The translations under genes and the position numbers were made by a program. A stretch of 64,000 nucleotides of DNA from Avena insularis (Eukaryota; Streptophyta; Magnoliopsida; Poales; Poaceae): NCBI GenBank assembly GCA_023614405.1, contig CM042693.1, positions 338,937,527-339,001,526 of the forward strand. The letters are read 5' to 3'. Within the stretch, counting starts at the first letter, position 1. Every line of letters starts with the position of its first letter. The notes beneath the pieces are model-generated. The model did no database searches. It saw only the letters and a list, made by a program, of their open reading frames with translations, and was not told where the DNA came from. This document shows, one piece after another, positions 1-11,200 of the stretch.

Positions 1-1
1 G

Positions 2-907
2 TCCCCGATATCGGCTCCCCGCGTCGTCAAGCACAGTCGCCGTCGAGGGTTCTTGGCCGCCGAGTCACGATCCGAGGAACCTCCGGCCAAGAAGATCAAG
101 GCGGCTCCTTCTCCTCCCCTGATCAAGCGCAAGAAGATGACGCGTGGTGAGAGGGACCTGCTGGCGGCCGGCCTGGCGAAGCTAGCGTCGGAACTTCCAG
201 ACCACATCATCGAGCTACTGAAGAGGCATAGCCGTGGCATCAGCGACGGCGAAATGGAGATCGACATCAACGCCGTGGAAGACGAGGCTCTCCTCGAGAT
301 ACAGCAGCAGCTTGATGAGTTCGTTCGGGAGAGGGCAGATCCGTCGCGACGAGACCACCAAGCAGACGGCCGTATGATGGCGGAAGAAGAGGAGGAATAC
401 GTTGACATCGTCGGCGGCGTCTCCCCCTTAGCTATCGCGCCGGCACCGCTGCAGCTGGCCGAAGACGATGAGGAGTACGTAGACATCTGTGGCGACGCGT
501 CGCCGGTGGTGACCCCGAAGAATCTTGCCGATGACGCAACCGTGAGCGGCAGCCAAAGCTCAAGCACCAGCAGTGGTTCAGAATCTCGGGCAGAACGGGA
601 CGCCACGCTGCTGATGGCCAGTGCCAAGGAGTATCTGGAGAGATGCAGGGCAAGGGAGAAGGCCCGTCAGGAGGTGCTGCAGACGGAGAGGACGGCGATG
701 CCCAACGAGACGATACACCCCACGGTGTTCAAGAGTCTCCACATTGTTGAGTACAACATGGCGAGGCCCGACAACTTGTTGCGGCAGCTTGGGCTGTTCC
801 TCAAGGTTGAAGTTGACGACTACGGCATCGGCATCGGGGAGCAGCAGCAACACCATCACTGCCAGAGCTTCCAGGAAGACTTGGAGGAAGGGGAGATTCG
901 GTTCTGA
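2..907 (+). CDS. BET/GTE-type transcription regulator, 3' part (NET domain), partial at the window edge
   Basis: The frame is open from base 2, with no stop before the TGA at 905-907, so the gene begins upstream; the first ATG-like position is not taken as the start. About 20 residues from base 53 is a basic stretch with KKIK and KRKK that could be a nuclear localisation signal. It is followed by the extra-terminal (NET) domain of plant BET proteins: an ELPDHIIELLKRHS helix, the acidic strand EMEIDINAVEDEALLEI, then a QQQLDEF helix (roughly base 125-340). The rest is acidic and low in complexity, with two copies of an EEYVDI motif followed by a short SP-containing stretch, as in the tails of GTE proteins, and ends EEGEIRF. 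BET proteins bind acetylated histones through a bromodomain, which would lie upstream and is not visible here. The NET domain recruits partner proteins. The family call rests on motif recall only. Confidence 0.72.
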   Translation, partial: SPISAPRVVKHSRRRGFLAAESRSEEPPAKKIKAAPSPPLIKRKKMTRGERDLLAAGLAKLASELPDHIIELLKRHSRGISDGEMEIDINAVEDEALLEIQQQLDEFVRERADPSRRDHQADGRMMAEEEEEYVDIVGGVSPLAIAPAPLQLAEDDEEYVDICGDASPVVTPKNLADDATVSGSQSSSTSSGSESRAERDATLLMASAKEYLERCRAREKARQEVLQTERTAMPNETIHPTVFKSLHIVEYNMARPDNLLRQLGLFLKVEVDDYGIGIGEQQQHHHCQSFQEDLEEGEIRF

Positions 908-1091
908 TCTTGTGTAGTAGCATGAATTTGATCATACTGACACTTGATGTGCTATTCTTGTTTCCTTTTCTCAGAAAGTAGTTGATATGTTCGTTGATGC
1001 CTCAAAGAAGGCGAGTAGGATCTGTAATAGTTTTCCTCTGTGATATGTATGTTAAACGTGATTGAATACATGAAATTATTTGATCGATAAT

Positions 1092-1275
1092 TTGACCGCT
1101 ACTGCATCGAGGAGCAGCAGCATTGTCATCGTCAGAGTTTCCAACACGACTTGTAGGAATTCAAGATACTGACACTTGATGTGCTGCTCTTGATTCCTCA
1201 AAGAAAAGAAGGCGTAAATTCTGTAAAAAAAGTATGCTGAAAGGTGTTCGAATATATGAATTTATTTGATCGGTT
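1092..1275 (+). repeat. Degenerate tandem copy of the 3' end of the upstream GTE-type gene
   Basis: This segment repeats the last coding bases and the 3' UTR of the gene ending at 907. The run from GACCGCTACTGCATCGAG (about 1093) matches 814-838, the QQQHHHCQSFQ-encoding bases recur at 1111-1145, and the UTR phrase TGACACTTGATGTGCT occurs at about 940 and again at about 1170. The copy carries an early TAG and many substitutions, so it is non-coding. Confidence 0.75.
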
Positions 1276-1889
1276 TATTCAAAAATCAGCTAAATTGATG
1301 ATCTCTGTTTTTTTCTTCCGTGCATGTTTGATTTACAGTGCCTAAAATGGTTGTCTTAAAATTGCTTCATTTCGGCTAAGGAGTAAAATACTGGTGGCAG
1401 TGCTGGGTTAAACATGAACTAGTTTGACATGTTCCACAGGGATATCCTCTCGGTCAGAGCATTATTCTATTTCTGTGGAGAGAAGCATTGCCAGAAAGTT
1501 TTGTTTTCAAGGAACGTGAAGTGAATTCTCAAATGTACAATTGTATCCGTCGTCCGATAATTGAATTCATGTGAATATCTCAACATGAGAATGTGCAGCA
1601 ACAGCATGCTTGTCTCTGCGAAATTTGCGGCTTGAAGAGCTACAATCAAACCTCATGTTATACCTGAGTTCATACCTCAATCTCCTGATATAATTTACTC
1701 AAGACACAGAATTTAATAGAAAATGGCAATATCTAGCTCCGAAATTTATTCAAGAAATGTCTGAAATTTATTCGAGTACATAGCTCTGCGAGCTTTGCCG
1801 TCAACAACAAATGCCGTTCTTCAGTTCAGAAAAAGGTAGCACTCACAGATCTAAAAAACAGCTCACTTGCACACCATCTATCCGGTTAC
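1276..1889. other. Intergenic space between two convergent genes
   Basis: No gene is visible. On the - strand, two AATAAA-like signals at about 1744-1750 and 1771-1777 lie 115-145 bp past the stop of the epoxide hydrolase gene and are candidate polyadenylation signals for it. They sit in a short direct repeat built on GAAATTTATTC. Confidence 0.5.
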
Positions 1890-3815
1890 TCAGTTCTCAC
1901 TGAACCTGTCCAGGAAGGAGAGTATCTCGGCGTTCACCTTCTCGGCCTGCTCTTGCTGGAGGAAATGGTGCCCTTCGATGATGGCAACCTCGAGGTCCGG
2001 AACATTGGCCTTGAAACCCCCGCTCTCGATGTAGCGCTTGGTTCCAAAAGACTCGACGCCGACGTCCTTCTCGCCAGCGATGAACTTGGCAGGCACCGTG
2101 ATACGCGCACCGTGCCATGGCGCGGTCAGCTGCCAATTCCTGTGTTCCACAAGGATTGTTGGAGCGGAGCTAGACTGAACAGAGAGCATGGAAATAAGGT
2201 TATGGAATTTACGTGTCTAGCATGCGGTAGTAGTTGAGTGGCCCGGTGAAACCGGACTTCTGAAACTTCTCGGCGTACTGGCCTAGTTCTTCGTCGGTCA
2301 TCCAAGGAAGTGGGGACGATGATGCCTCGAAGAAGTCTATGACCTCTACTCCAGGAGGAGCGGCGAGTAGGTCTAGTTCGAGGGAGTAGAACTTCTTTAG
2401 GACTGTCGCGACATTGTAGCGGGCGAATGCCTTCTCAGCTCTTCCAGGCTCCTGCGGACATGACGTTGAAACAAATTGGTCATTTTGCAACAGCTATATG
2501 GTGGTAAAAACAGACCATGACTACAAATGGAAGGTAAAAGATATGCTCATCTTGATGACACATTGGGTCTGAATCTGCAATTGTTTTCTTTTCGAGTTGT
2601 TTATAATGTGGGAGAAAATGAGCCAACTTAGTGTTTGTGTCCTGAATATAGAATCTCTAATCCTACTATTGATTATTGAATCTCTAATCCAACTATTGTT
2701 AGTTTTCCAAAACGTCAACAGAATAAATGAGTAAATTCCACATTTTACCCTCTAGTTTGATATTTCTAACAAGAATTACCCCATTTAACATAATCTCCCC
2801 CTTTACCTCATTTAGTGAAACCTGTGCCAATTTTTATCCCACTTAGTAGAACAGGTACTCTTGTCAGAAATTGGCACAAGTTTCACTAAATGGGGTAAAC
2901 AGGAAGAATTTCTGTTAAATGGGATAATTCTTGTAAAAAATGTCAAACTATGGGATAAAAAGTGGAATTTACTCTTAATAAATATTTTTTTTTCATTGAG
3001 TCTTTCAGAGCCACTGGGCACAGAAAATATTACTGTAAGAGATTTCATCAACCAATTAGCCCCGTCGAATCATCATATGCTTCAAACATTTTATAATAAG
3101 CACATTTGTTACAATTTTGAGGATTGCCAAAGTCTGCAACTGCGAGAACTTCCATTTCCCACAACCCATGCACGGTAATAATCCTAAGCAGAAGATCGGA
3201 TGCTGAAACAAAACCACGAGACAGAACTGGAACCTGGAACTGCGTGATGTAGAAGCCATCGCCGTACGGCGCGAAAAGCTCCGTGGCCGGGCTAGGGGCG
3301 CGGGGGAAGTAGGGCACCCCCAGGGCGACGACGGCGCGCACCCGGTCCGGCCGGAGCAGGGAGAGATGCCACGCCACCTGCGCGCCCCAGTCGTGGCCCA
3401 CCACGAACACCTGCGCCGAAGCCGCCGCGCACGCCGCACCCCGCCGGTCTCAGTCAGTGTCTCGCTCGCAGCGACAACGAAACCAGAAAATGGGGGACGG
3501 CGCACGCACCTTGGGGAGACTGAGGTGGTCGAGGAGGGCGACGGCGTCGCCAACGAGGTGGAGGATGGTGTAGGCGGCGGGGTCGGCGGGTGCCGAGGAG
3601 TCGCCGTAGCCGCGGAGGTCGGGGGCGAGGGCGCGGAAGCCGCGGGCCGCGAGGGCGGCCATCTGGTGGCGCCACGAGAGCCACAGCTCCGGGAAGCCGT
3701 GGAGGAGGAGCACTGCCGGTCCGTCCGCGGGTCCCTGCTCCGCGACGTGGAGGGTGACGCCGTTGACCTCCGCGCTCCAGTGCCGCACCTCGCCGCCTGC
3801 GTCGACGGACTCCAT
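1890..3815 (-). CDS. Soluble epoxide hydrolase (alpha/beta-hydrolase fold), four exons, 323 aa
   Basis: Exons read on the - strand are 3815-3510, 3410-3234, 2451-2213 and 2139-1890. All introns are GT-AG and the joined frame gives 323 residues plus TGA, the usual length of plant soluble epoxide hydrolases. Exon 1 has the oxyanion-hole HGFPE motif (about residue 39) and the DLRGYGDSS motif. Exon 2 opens with the nucleophile elbow VGHDWGA, whose Asp attacks the epoxide. Exon 3 carries the lid segment ending in LNYYR, with a ring-opening Tyr. Exon 4 has GEKDVG (acid of the triad) and EGHHFLQQE, with the catalytic His. The family hydrolyses epoxides to vicinal diols, for example epoxy fatty acids for cutin and lipid signalling, probably in the cytosol; no signal peptide is seen. 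The ATG at 3815 is the first in frame. The gene looks intact. Confidence 0.9.
2729..2974. repeat. Foldback (MITE-like) element in intron 2 of the epoxide hydrolase gene
   Basis: The two halves are near-complete inverted repeats. GAGTAAATTCCA at 2729-2740 pairs with TGGAATTTACTC at 2963-2974. Inside them the left-arm phrases AACAAGAATTACCCCATTTAAC and TTTAGTGAAACCTGTGCCAATTT recur reverse-complemented in the right arm with few mismatches. The whole element is about 246 bp and has no coding capacity. No clean target duplication was identified, so the superfamily is left open. Confidence 0.75.
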
Positions 3816-3930
3816 GCTTGGTTTGGTTGGTTTGGGTTTGACTCGCCGAGCGTGCGTGCGTGCTCTTCTGCTCGTCCTCTCTATCTACAACGCGTGCCCT
3901 CTCTCATTTGCTGTAGCAGTCACAGTCGGC

Positions 3931-3950
3931 TGACGTCACCTCGTCACGTG
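3931..3950 (-). promoter_or_regulatory. TGACGTCA and CACGTG boxes upstream of the epoxide hydrolase gene
   Basis: A perfect TGACGTCA palindrome at 3931-3938 and a perfect G-box CACGTG at 3945-3950 lie 115-135 bp upstream of the ATG at 3815, 6 bp apart. Both are classic bZIP sites (TGA/CREB-type and ABRE/G-box). A role in stress or hormone control of this detoxification-type enzyme is an inference. No clear TATA box was seen. Confidence 0.45.
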
Positions 3951-3959
3951 GTGAATTGA

Positions 3960-5559
3960 ATAACGGCCTGCTACGCTGCTCTGCTGCCGCCTGTGCGGTC
4001 GGCCGCATGCCATGCCGCTGCTGCACTGCTGCGTTAACGCAGCATGGGTTGTTTGTAGCGAATGAATAAGCCTGCAGCACGGACAGTTTTGACATTGCGC
4101 GATGATTAGAAAAAACAATCCCTCTAATCCACAATGCATGCATGCATGTAGAGAAGTAAAATTTTGGAACGGATAAAAAAGCCGACATCGTCAATATTTA
4201 ATATAAAATCAGAAAATTTTAAAAGTTTTCTAGCGCAAACCATTTATCCAATTAAAAATCCATTTCCACCGATAGGCTAGCCACGGATCTTTGAAACTAA
4301 ATCTCATGTTAATATGTTTTAAAAACTTTTTTTTCGGACCAAAAGATTACCCACGTGTAACACATAAGTTATATATGATGTACTATATAAACTACCCACC
4401 CTATAAAACATGTGCATGGAGATTTGTTTGCATGGATGTAGAAAAAGTATCCGGCGTCCGTTCTAAGAAAATTAACTTATATGGTGGATAACTTATATGT
4501 ATCAGGATGAATCACTTAACTACTATGACATAGATAAGTCACATGTTAATGGTGTGTAACACAACTTTGTTTGTCCCAGAAGTTATCCACGAGTAATACT
4601 AGAGTTATCTAGGCTTCAGTATATAAATTACCCATCAAATAACATGTAAATTATCATTACTATAAAAATTACTCATAGATAAATATAAAAGTTATTCTAT
4701 CAGCTCCGCTCTTGCGGTGTATGCGCGACTCAATCTCGAAAGGCTATCACATTAAACATAAAGGATAATTTTTAAAATCAAATTTAATCTTCTTTTGTAT
4801 ACGATATAATAAATGGGGTCTTATGCTCTACCATCCATGATTCTAGTCGTAATGAACAAACATAACGCGTAATCAGTAGTCTAGCGGCTTGGCTTTTTTG
4901 CTCGTCGTTGCTACCGCGGTATGTGAGTGATGAAACCTCGAAGGATGTTAGGGTATCAAGTCTTCATCGCTCGTCTATGCTAACGCATCGACGACGGTAA
5001 AGTCTTGGGACCCTATCACCTAGGCTGTCATGTTCCAATTGATGATGCTCAACACGTATACGAGAATGTCTCTATCAAACACGTTTATATGGTGGATAAT
5101 CTATGTGTTATAGGATGGATAACTTACATATTATAGCATGAATAACTCATGTGAAATCCGGCGATTTCTTGAATTCGAACCATGAAAAGTCTTCTTAGAG
5201 GTAATCTCTCTCAAATCCCCCAATTGAAATGTTAAATTTCATCTCATTTCATATCTGTTTTGTTGAACCCTAGATTCATTGTATATATTTATTTTTTAGT
5301 AGTGTTTATTTGAGAAATGGGTGGTAAATGTATGTGTGCAATGAATGTGTGTTTATATCAGGGTTTGATAACTTTGTTAGTAATGTTTATTTGAGACATG
5401 GCTATTTGTGCATTTTTTGGTGGATTAATCTCAATCTAGCTTGGTTTAAGTATTACATTCATTATATGTGTATGTGAACCATATGTTGTTTGTAGCACAT
5501 GAATGGACTGCAAGATTAGGGTGTTGTATAATACTGAGTACTTTGAATATTGTTGGTGA
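3960..5559. other. AT-rich intergenic sequence, no gene recognised
   Basis: No coding signal stands out. The phrase TATGGTGGATAA followed by TTATATG or similar recurs at about 4480 and 5090, with related GGATAACTTA and AGTTAT pieces between them, so part of this stretch is probably an old degenerate repeat. Two similar AGTAATGTTTATTTGAGA phrases lie at about 5300 and 5380. The right part may already be intron sequence of the CACTA remnant that follows. Confidence 0.4.
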
Positions 5560-5906
5560 TAGTGTGAAACAACCATATTTAGAGATTAGTTAACTTATGT
5601 TTTCTAGACTCTACGAACATGTGGAAGAAAATTGCACGCCAGATGAAGTTCGCATGTTATCCCTTGGCAACTTCTTAGATCCGTATATGGTTCTTCCTAA
5701 AGCCAACGATAAATAGACTAGCCATGACTATTGGGTGTAGCCTATTGGATATGGTTGCACCGGACTTATACTGCCGATGCAACTGACGTGCTGTGAGAAG
5801 GGCAAAAATTTAGAGCAACTCCACGTACGTAAACAATTTCTATAGTTTTTAATTACCATCAAATTATGTTTAGTTTCATTCATATAGGCTGACTCCTTTT
5901 TAAAAT

Positions 5907-6014
5907 CAGATCGAACGTCTACGGAACGGTCTTCTGCCAAAGGATCACGTACGAGCAATTCAGGAGGAATTAGCGGGATTCTTGGATGCAGAAGTCCTAA
6001 ACCCAAAAGGGTAA
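5907..6014 (+). pseudogene. C-terminal coding remnant of a CACTA-associated protein
   Basis: A 35-residue open stretch, NGLLPKDHVRAIQEELAGF and neighbouring residues, ends with TAA at 6012-6014. It resembles the C-terminal end of the Ulp1/C48-protease-like proteins often carried by grass CACTA elements. A possible splice acceptor (ATCAG) precedes it. Upstream frames to about 5560 are broken by stops. The assignment is from motif memory and is tentative. Confidence 0.4.
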
Positions 6015-6295
6015 TACTATTCGGGTGTGTATAAACAATAGGGATTGTACAAAGAGCAACTTTTGTATGTAGTGCATGAACTCGATCCGTGTATCGAATG
6101 TAATATTGTCATAATGATCTTGTGTAATATAATGGTTCCTTCATTGATGAGTGCAAAACACTAAATAAACAATAAAACAACATAAATAAATTCCCTGCCG
6201 CGGCACAAAAAGTGGCCAAAATGCTGCCGCAGCAACAAAAGTTGCCCAAATGAATCCTCCGTCAGGCGAGAATGTGTCAAATCTACGCATGCAGA

Positions 6296-6506
6296 GGGTT
6301 ATTTGTGCCGGTTCGTGTTACGAACCGGGACGGTTGCTCCACCCCCCTCGCCCTCTGCCGCGGCCACGTGTACCCCCTTTTGTCCCGGTTGGTGGGGCAA
6401 CCGGGACTAAAGGTTGGGGCTTTAGTCCCAATTGCCTCGTCCCGGTTGGGTAACCGGGACTAAAATCCCTTACCAACCGGGACCAATGGGGATGTTCCCA
6501 CTAGTG
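6296..6506. repeat. CACTA subterminal repeat cluster
   Basis: Inverted and direct copies of CCGGTT and GGGACTAAA-type units occur between 6310 and 6485, including a perfect short hairpin around GGTTCGTGTTACGAACC. Such clusters are the transposase-binding ends of CACTA elements. Confidence 0.65.
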
Positions 6507-6964
6507 TGATCTTCGTTTAACATGTTGATGAAGAGTTCGCCTCATGTGTTCTAGTATTTTTCTTTGGTTGGTTCATGTTGCAACCTTATGTGACCATGAT
6601 GTAATAATTAGTATAAACAAGATTTCAATAAATCAATAAATTGGCCGCATGTATCAATTGATTGATACAGAGGCCGGGGCATAACCCCATTTTGGGAAAA
6701 AATGAAGTTCGCAGAAATAACAAAAGGCATGTATCCTGATGTATCATGGAAAGATATCTTGTACCAAATTTCTGTTGTGGGAAGCCTTGCGAAATAACGT
6801 AATCTTGTCACATCGCTATGGTTGGCCATGCATACTACTGTTGTCGCGATCACCGCATGAGTTTTGTTCACGTGATTTCATTTTTACTTGGTGCATCATT
6901 TTGCTTATTCCCATTCGTGCATACTTCTCATTTTTTTGTTGGAATATTGTAGTTTCTACTTCTA

Positions 6965-7449
6965 ATGGATCTTGAGTATTATGATGACTATTTTCGTTCA
7001 GAATATGTGGGTATTCTTTTGGGGCCAAAACGAGCGAAGATGTGGAAACGCATTATGTGTCCTCCTCCTTCTCCACCAAAGGTTTGCAGATTAGATGAAA
7101 CCACAACTAATGCTCCTCCACTGGTTTGGTGCGAGCATTGTCAAGATATAACACGGTGGTCTCCTCTTTACGGGCCCGACACTTTGGATGAGTCTTGGAA
7201 GGTTTTTGATGAAGAACAAAGGCAAGAAGGTTTTAAGAAGGTATGAGGAGCTCAAGAAGATTGATGATGAAGAAAAAGATAGAAGACAAGAGATTAGATA
7301 AATAATGAAGGAAGCCAAACAGAAAAATGAGGTAGAAGCTAAAAGGAATAAAGAAGAAGCAAGGGAAAGGAAGAGAAGAGGAGGAAAGCATTTTGATGAT
7401 AGCAAAGCATGGTTGAATAAGCAAAACACAAAGTGGAAATTATGGAAAT
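6965..7449 (+). pseudogene. Unassigned lysine/glutamate-rich ORF, frame-broken
   Basis: An ATG ORF of 93 codons (6965-7246) contains WCEHC followed by RWSPLYGPDTLDESW. In the +1 frame it continues as a highly charged stretch (YEELKKIDDEEKDRRQEIR, then a run of alternating Lys, Glu and Arg) to about 7449, broken by one more stop. This looks like a coiled-coil tail behind a Cys-containing domain. I do not recognise the family. Its position next to the CACTA end suggests a transposon-associated or captured gene rather than a host gene. Confidence 0.35.
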
Positions 7450-7497
7450 GATGATCAGTTATGTTTAATCTCCATTCCCTCTTTTAACATCATGTAG

Positions 7498-7620
7498 TAG
7501 CTTGATGTTGAACCGTGTCATCATTTGTTTTCGAACCTTTTAGTAGTAAGTTTGTAATGAGTACTTGATGTTGAATCGTGTTGTCATTTTTATGGAACCT
7601 TATTATAGTACTGTGATGAA
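7498..7620 (+). repeat. Two-copy direct repeat, about 65-70 bp
   Basis: The block CTTGATGTTGAACCGTGTC plus about 45 more bases, ending in TAGTAnTnTGT, is repeated immediately as CTTGATGTTGAATCGTGTTG with the same tail. It is non-coding. Confidence 0.55.
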
Positions 7621-8036
7621 GTGGATGATAATAGTACATTGCATTCCAAGACAAATTGCTAAAGGGGTACAATTATTTGTTGCAGCTGAATACATGATAG
7701 TGTTGGTGCTCGGTCAATGGAAAGCATTGACCCCTCTAAATCTATGACACAATAGCACCTTTTGGAATAGAAACTAGATCTGAAGGAAATAAAGTTGTGT
7801 CCCAACTTGCATACTAACCCTCGGAGTTTCCTTTTTGGTCTTTTTGGCACACCATGCCTCATATTGCTTCTAGTTGTTCCCTCTATGCTCTTTCTTTATT
7901 TTCTTCTCTAGCAGCTTGGCCTCTTTTTTCTGCATGTACGCTTCCCCATACCAATAAACACCATACTTCCTCTGGATTCGAACTAGAATTCTTTCATGCA
8001 ACGAGATCCGTCCTATTGAAGAAGAGAAAACATAAA
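7621..8036 (-). other. Short - strand coding-like remnant left of the Copia LTR
   Basis: Read on the - strand, about 7850-8030 gives a stop-interrupted frame with QRKYGVYWYGEAYMQKKEA and LLEKKIKKEHRG, a charged helix-like stretch. The LTR insertion at 8037 splits it from sequence at 19435 onward. No family is recognised, and the remainder of the interval has no visible feature. Confidence 0.3.
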
Positions 8037-8292
8037 TGAAAGGAATATGCCCGAGAGGAAATAATAAATGATTATTATATTATTCCAGGTTTATAATAGA
8101 TGTTTATTTCTCATGCTATAATTGTGTTAATAGGAAACATTAATACACATGTGTGATTTATAACCAAAAGAAAAGGCTCCTAGCAATGCCTCTCATCATA
8201 CTAGCTTATTGATTAACTGATGATCAAGGTTTCCTGATCAACATTGGATGTTGTCAATAACAAGGTCATTTCATTAGAGAATGATATGATGA

Positions 8293-11200
8293 TGTCACAT
8301 CCCAAAATTTTCCAAATTTTGTAATGTGAAAAATAAATAAACAAATTAAACAATTGTTTATTTTTAGGGTGAGAAGAAACTTTTTGATTCCAATTGGAAA
8401 CATCCAAACTTATTTTGATCAAATAAATCCTAAAGGGATCTAAAAAGATAAACAATTAATAAAGAAAGTTTTAATAATTGGAATTACTATTTTTAGATCT
8501 TTTAATAAAAAGATTTGATTTTCAAAAGCAAAGGTAGATTTATGAATAAGGATTATTTTATAGAGCCAAATTAAATCTTGGCAAGCTTTTGAAACAAAAT
8601 AGTTCTATTAGATAAAAAGAGTAAAGGTTTAATAAAATAAAATAATGAGGATTTATTAATATCCAATTTTATTAAAGTAAAGGCTTTTCCATTTTAAATA
8701 AAAACTAAAAAACTTGTTAATTTATTTTAAATAAGATTTCCAAGTGTTTTATATATTCAAACAAAACCTACTGAAAGGTTTTGGTTTGTTTTAGATTTCA
8801 AATAGAGTTTTTAAATAAATAAAATCCTACTTGAATTAATAACTAAAGTCTATTTTATTTAATTATTAATGGATCCTAAAAAGAATAAAAATTATTTGTT
8901 TTGGACTTTGATTTGTGTTGTTAAACAAAATTAAAATCTACACAAAGTTTAGCAAAGGTTTGAATTCATTTGGGTGTTTGAATTGTTTGAATAAAAACAA
9001 AACAGAAAATCAAATAGAAAAAGAAAAAGCAATCAGAATAAAAAAATATAAATGGACGGAACCCACTGCCAGGCCCAACCCAGCCCAGCAACCTAGCCCA
9101 GCTAAACTCCCCGCGGTGAAACGTTTTCTACCCAATGCACGCCTTGATCCACAGAATGGCAGGCCCCATCTCCTCTCTCTCTCCTCAGCCAGACGGCCCC
9201 CCAAAGACGTCATCGTCTCCCTCGTGACCGTTCTTCCCCTGCCTTTGCTGCTGATTGAATGCGGCGCTCAATTCGCGTTAATGGCGGGCTTAATTACTCT
9301 AGCGACCATGCTCTCTTAAGCACCTCTCCCTCCTCGCCATTTCCCCTCAGAAACCACTGCACGGGAGCCACCAGGCTGCCTCGAATCGCCTTTGCACCGC
9401 CGCTGCTCCGGCGAGCTTCTCCAGTGAATTCCGGCGAACCGCAGCCGCGCCTATCCTCCCTCTGCACGCGATCTTGCTCCCCACCTCCTGGCGCATCTGC
9501 CCGTGTGCTCCATTCACTCGCGCGCGCTCCAAAACGTCGGCTTCGTCATCACCTGAGCACCGCCGCGTCTGTCCCTTCTCCGGCGACCTCCCCCTGGTAA
9601 GCTCAGACCGCCCCAGCACCTCTTAGTGATGCTCCCTTACTCGCAACCCTCGTGCGCACCTAACCGTGCCTCTACTTTGTCTTAGCGCGGTCCTAAACGA
9701 CGCCAGCGACGACAACCCGAGAGCACCGCCGCCCGCAGCAACTTCGACGAGCGATTACTCCCGTCCTTGTGCGCCCCTTGCCTCCTCGCGACCATGTTGA
9801 GCATCGCCACGATCCCCTGAGCACGGTGAGCTGTTTCCCTCCTTCCTTTGCTTCCTATATCGTCGGAACCGCCGTTAGCCGAGCGTCGCCGCCGCGCCCT
9901 GCCGTCGAGCGCCGCCCAACCATGGTCAGAGGCACCGTGTCCGTTCGATTAGGATCCGTTGGCTGAGATTAGAACTAGACGAAGGGGTACGAGTTGATCA
10001 GCGCCATGCGTATTAACTTAAATCCTGCGGTCCAGAGATGCTGATCCACACGAAGCGGTACCGGCCAATAAGAACGATCTACGTGGACATGGTTTAGTTT
10101 AAAACAGAAATTTGAATCTGATTGATATGCAAACTTGTAAAATTCATAACTTTAGTTCTACACGTCCAAATTTTGCAAATTTTATATCAATGGAATCAGT
10201 AGAACAAGTACTTTGCAACCATGCAATTTGTTTAATGATTTGCTTCTGTAAAATTGGTTGAAATTGCAGAAACATGTGTAGGCTTATTATGAATATAAAA
10301 ATTGTTCTAGATATAATTTTAATGTGAAATCTTTGCAAAATGATTTGTTGTGAACCTACTGACCCTAGGAACCAACTTATGGATTTAAAAATGTATTTTG
10401 TGAAGTTTAGGAATAAATATTTGAATTAGCTCATTTCTAGTCAAATAAAAATATTGATTACGATTTAGAAATGATTTTTGAGTAAAATCTTTGGGAAATG
10501 ATTTGATTCAAACCTTCTGACCCTAAACACCAAGTTTTGAGAATTAAAATATACTTGGTGAACCCTTTAAAGAATATTGCTTTGCTAAAAGTATTTTCAA
10601 CCACATAAAATAATGATTTGATTTAAGAAATGGTTTATAGATAAAACCTTTTGCAAATGGTTTTACCACTTTAGTAAAATGACCACTTTTGAACTTTATA
10701 ATGTTTAGAGCCTAGTAGAAACCACTTTTGCAAATAAAACTATCATTTGCATGCTTGCGTGCATGACCTTGTTTTTGTTATTTTATGTGTGACAAATTGT
10801 TTGAATGTTGTGTTGAATATGTGTTTGCTTGACTGAATTGTAGTGGAATTAGAAGAGTGTGATATTTGCAAGATCAAGAAGTGAACCAACATTCTCTACT
10901 AAAAAGGCAAGTGACACTATCATCCATGTCCTACTATTTTCATTACACTTAGTAGATTTTTGTAACATGCATGATAAGACTACTATATTTCTATGCTATG
11001 CTATATCCTATTAGGATATCCTTATATCCTCCTTAGTGAAAACATTGTAGTTGTAGTATGCTTAGGCCTGCTATATATTTGGAATCGGATACATGATTTG
11101 ATTATATAAAGTGTCGGAAAGATATGTGTTTTATATAATAAAACAAGAACTCAATGAACCACCTGGGTGGAAAGAGGATACCCCATTTTGGACAAGGTGG

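Larger units (their letters stand above)
5560..6506 (+). mobile_element. 3' end of a decayed CACTA (En/Spm) DNA transposon
   Basis: The element ends at 6506 with TTCCCACTAGTG, the reverse complement of the CACTA terminal repeat CACTAGTGGGAAC. Inside it, from about 6300, are several direct and inverted copies of the subterminal motif CCGGTT/AACCGGGACTAAA, typical of grass CACTA elements. The coding remnant at 5907-6014 lies upstream in the expected orientation. No matching CACTA start was found to the left, so the 5' part is missing or beyond recognition. The left boundary is approximate. Confidence 0.7.

Noticed and set aside
53..55. Start codon of the GTE-type gene
   Set aside because: The triplet is TTG and the frame is open to the left edge. 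The true start and bromodomain must be upstream.
2861..3178. 105-codon + strand frame
   Set aside because: It crosses the foldback element and the intron/exon 2 region antisense to the epoxide hydrolase gene. No domain is present.
3366..3959. 197-codon + strand frame opposite the epoxide hydrolase first exons
   Set aside because: It is an antisense shadow of a GC-rich exon. The - strand has conserved catalytic motifs and correct splice sites.
9259..9600. 113-codon frame rich in Ala, Arg and Pro, nearly repeated at 15050-15391
   Set aside because: The repetition is simply the two LTRs. The composition follows the GC content, and no domain or purifying pattern is visible.
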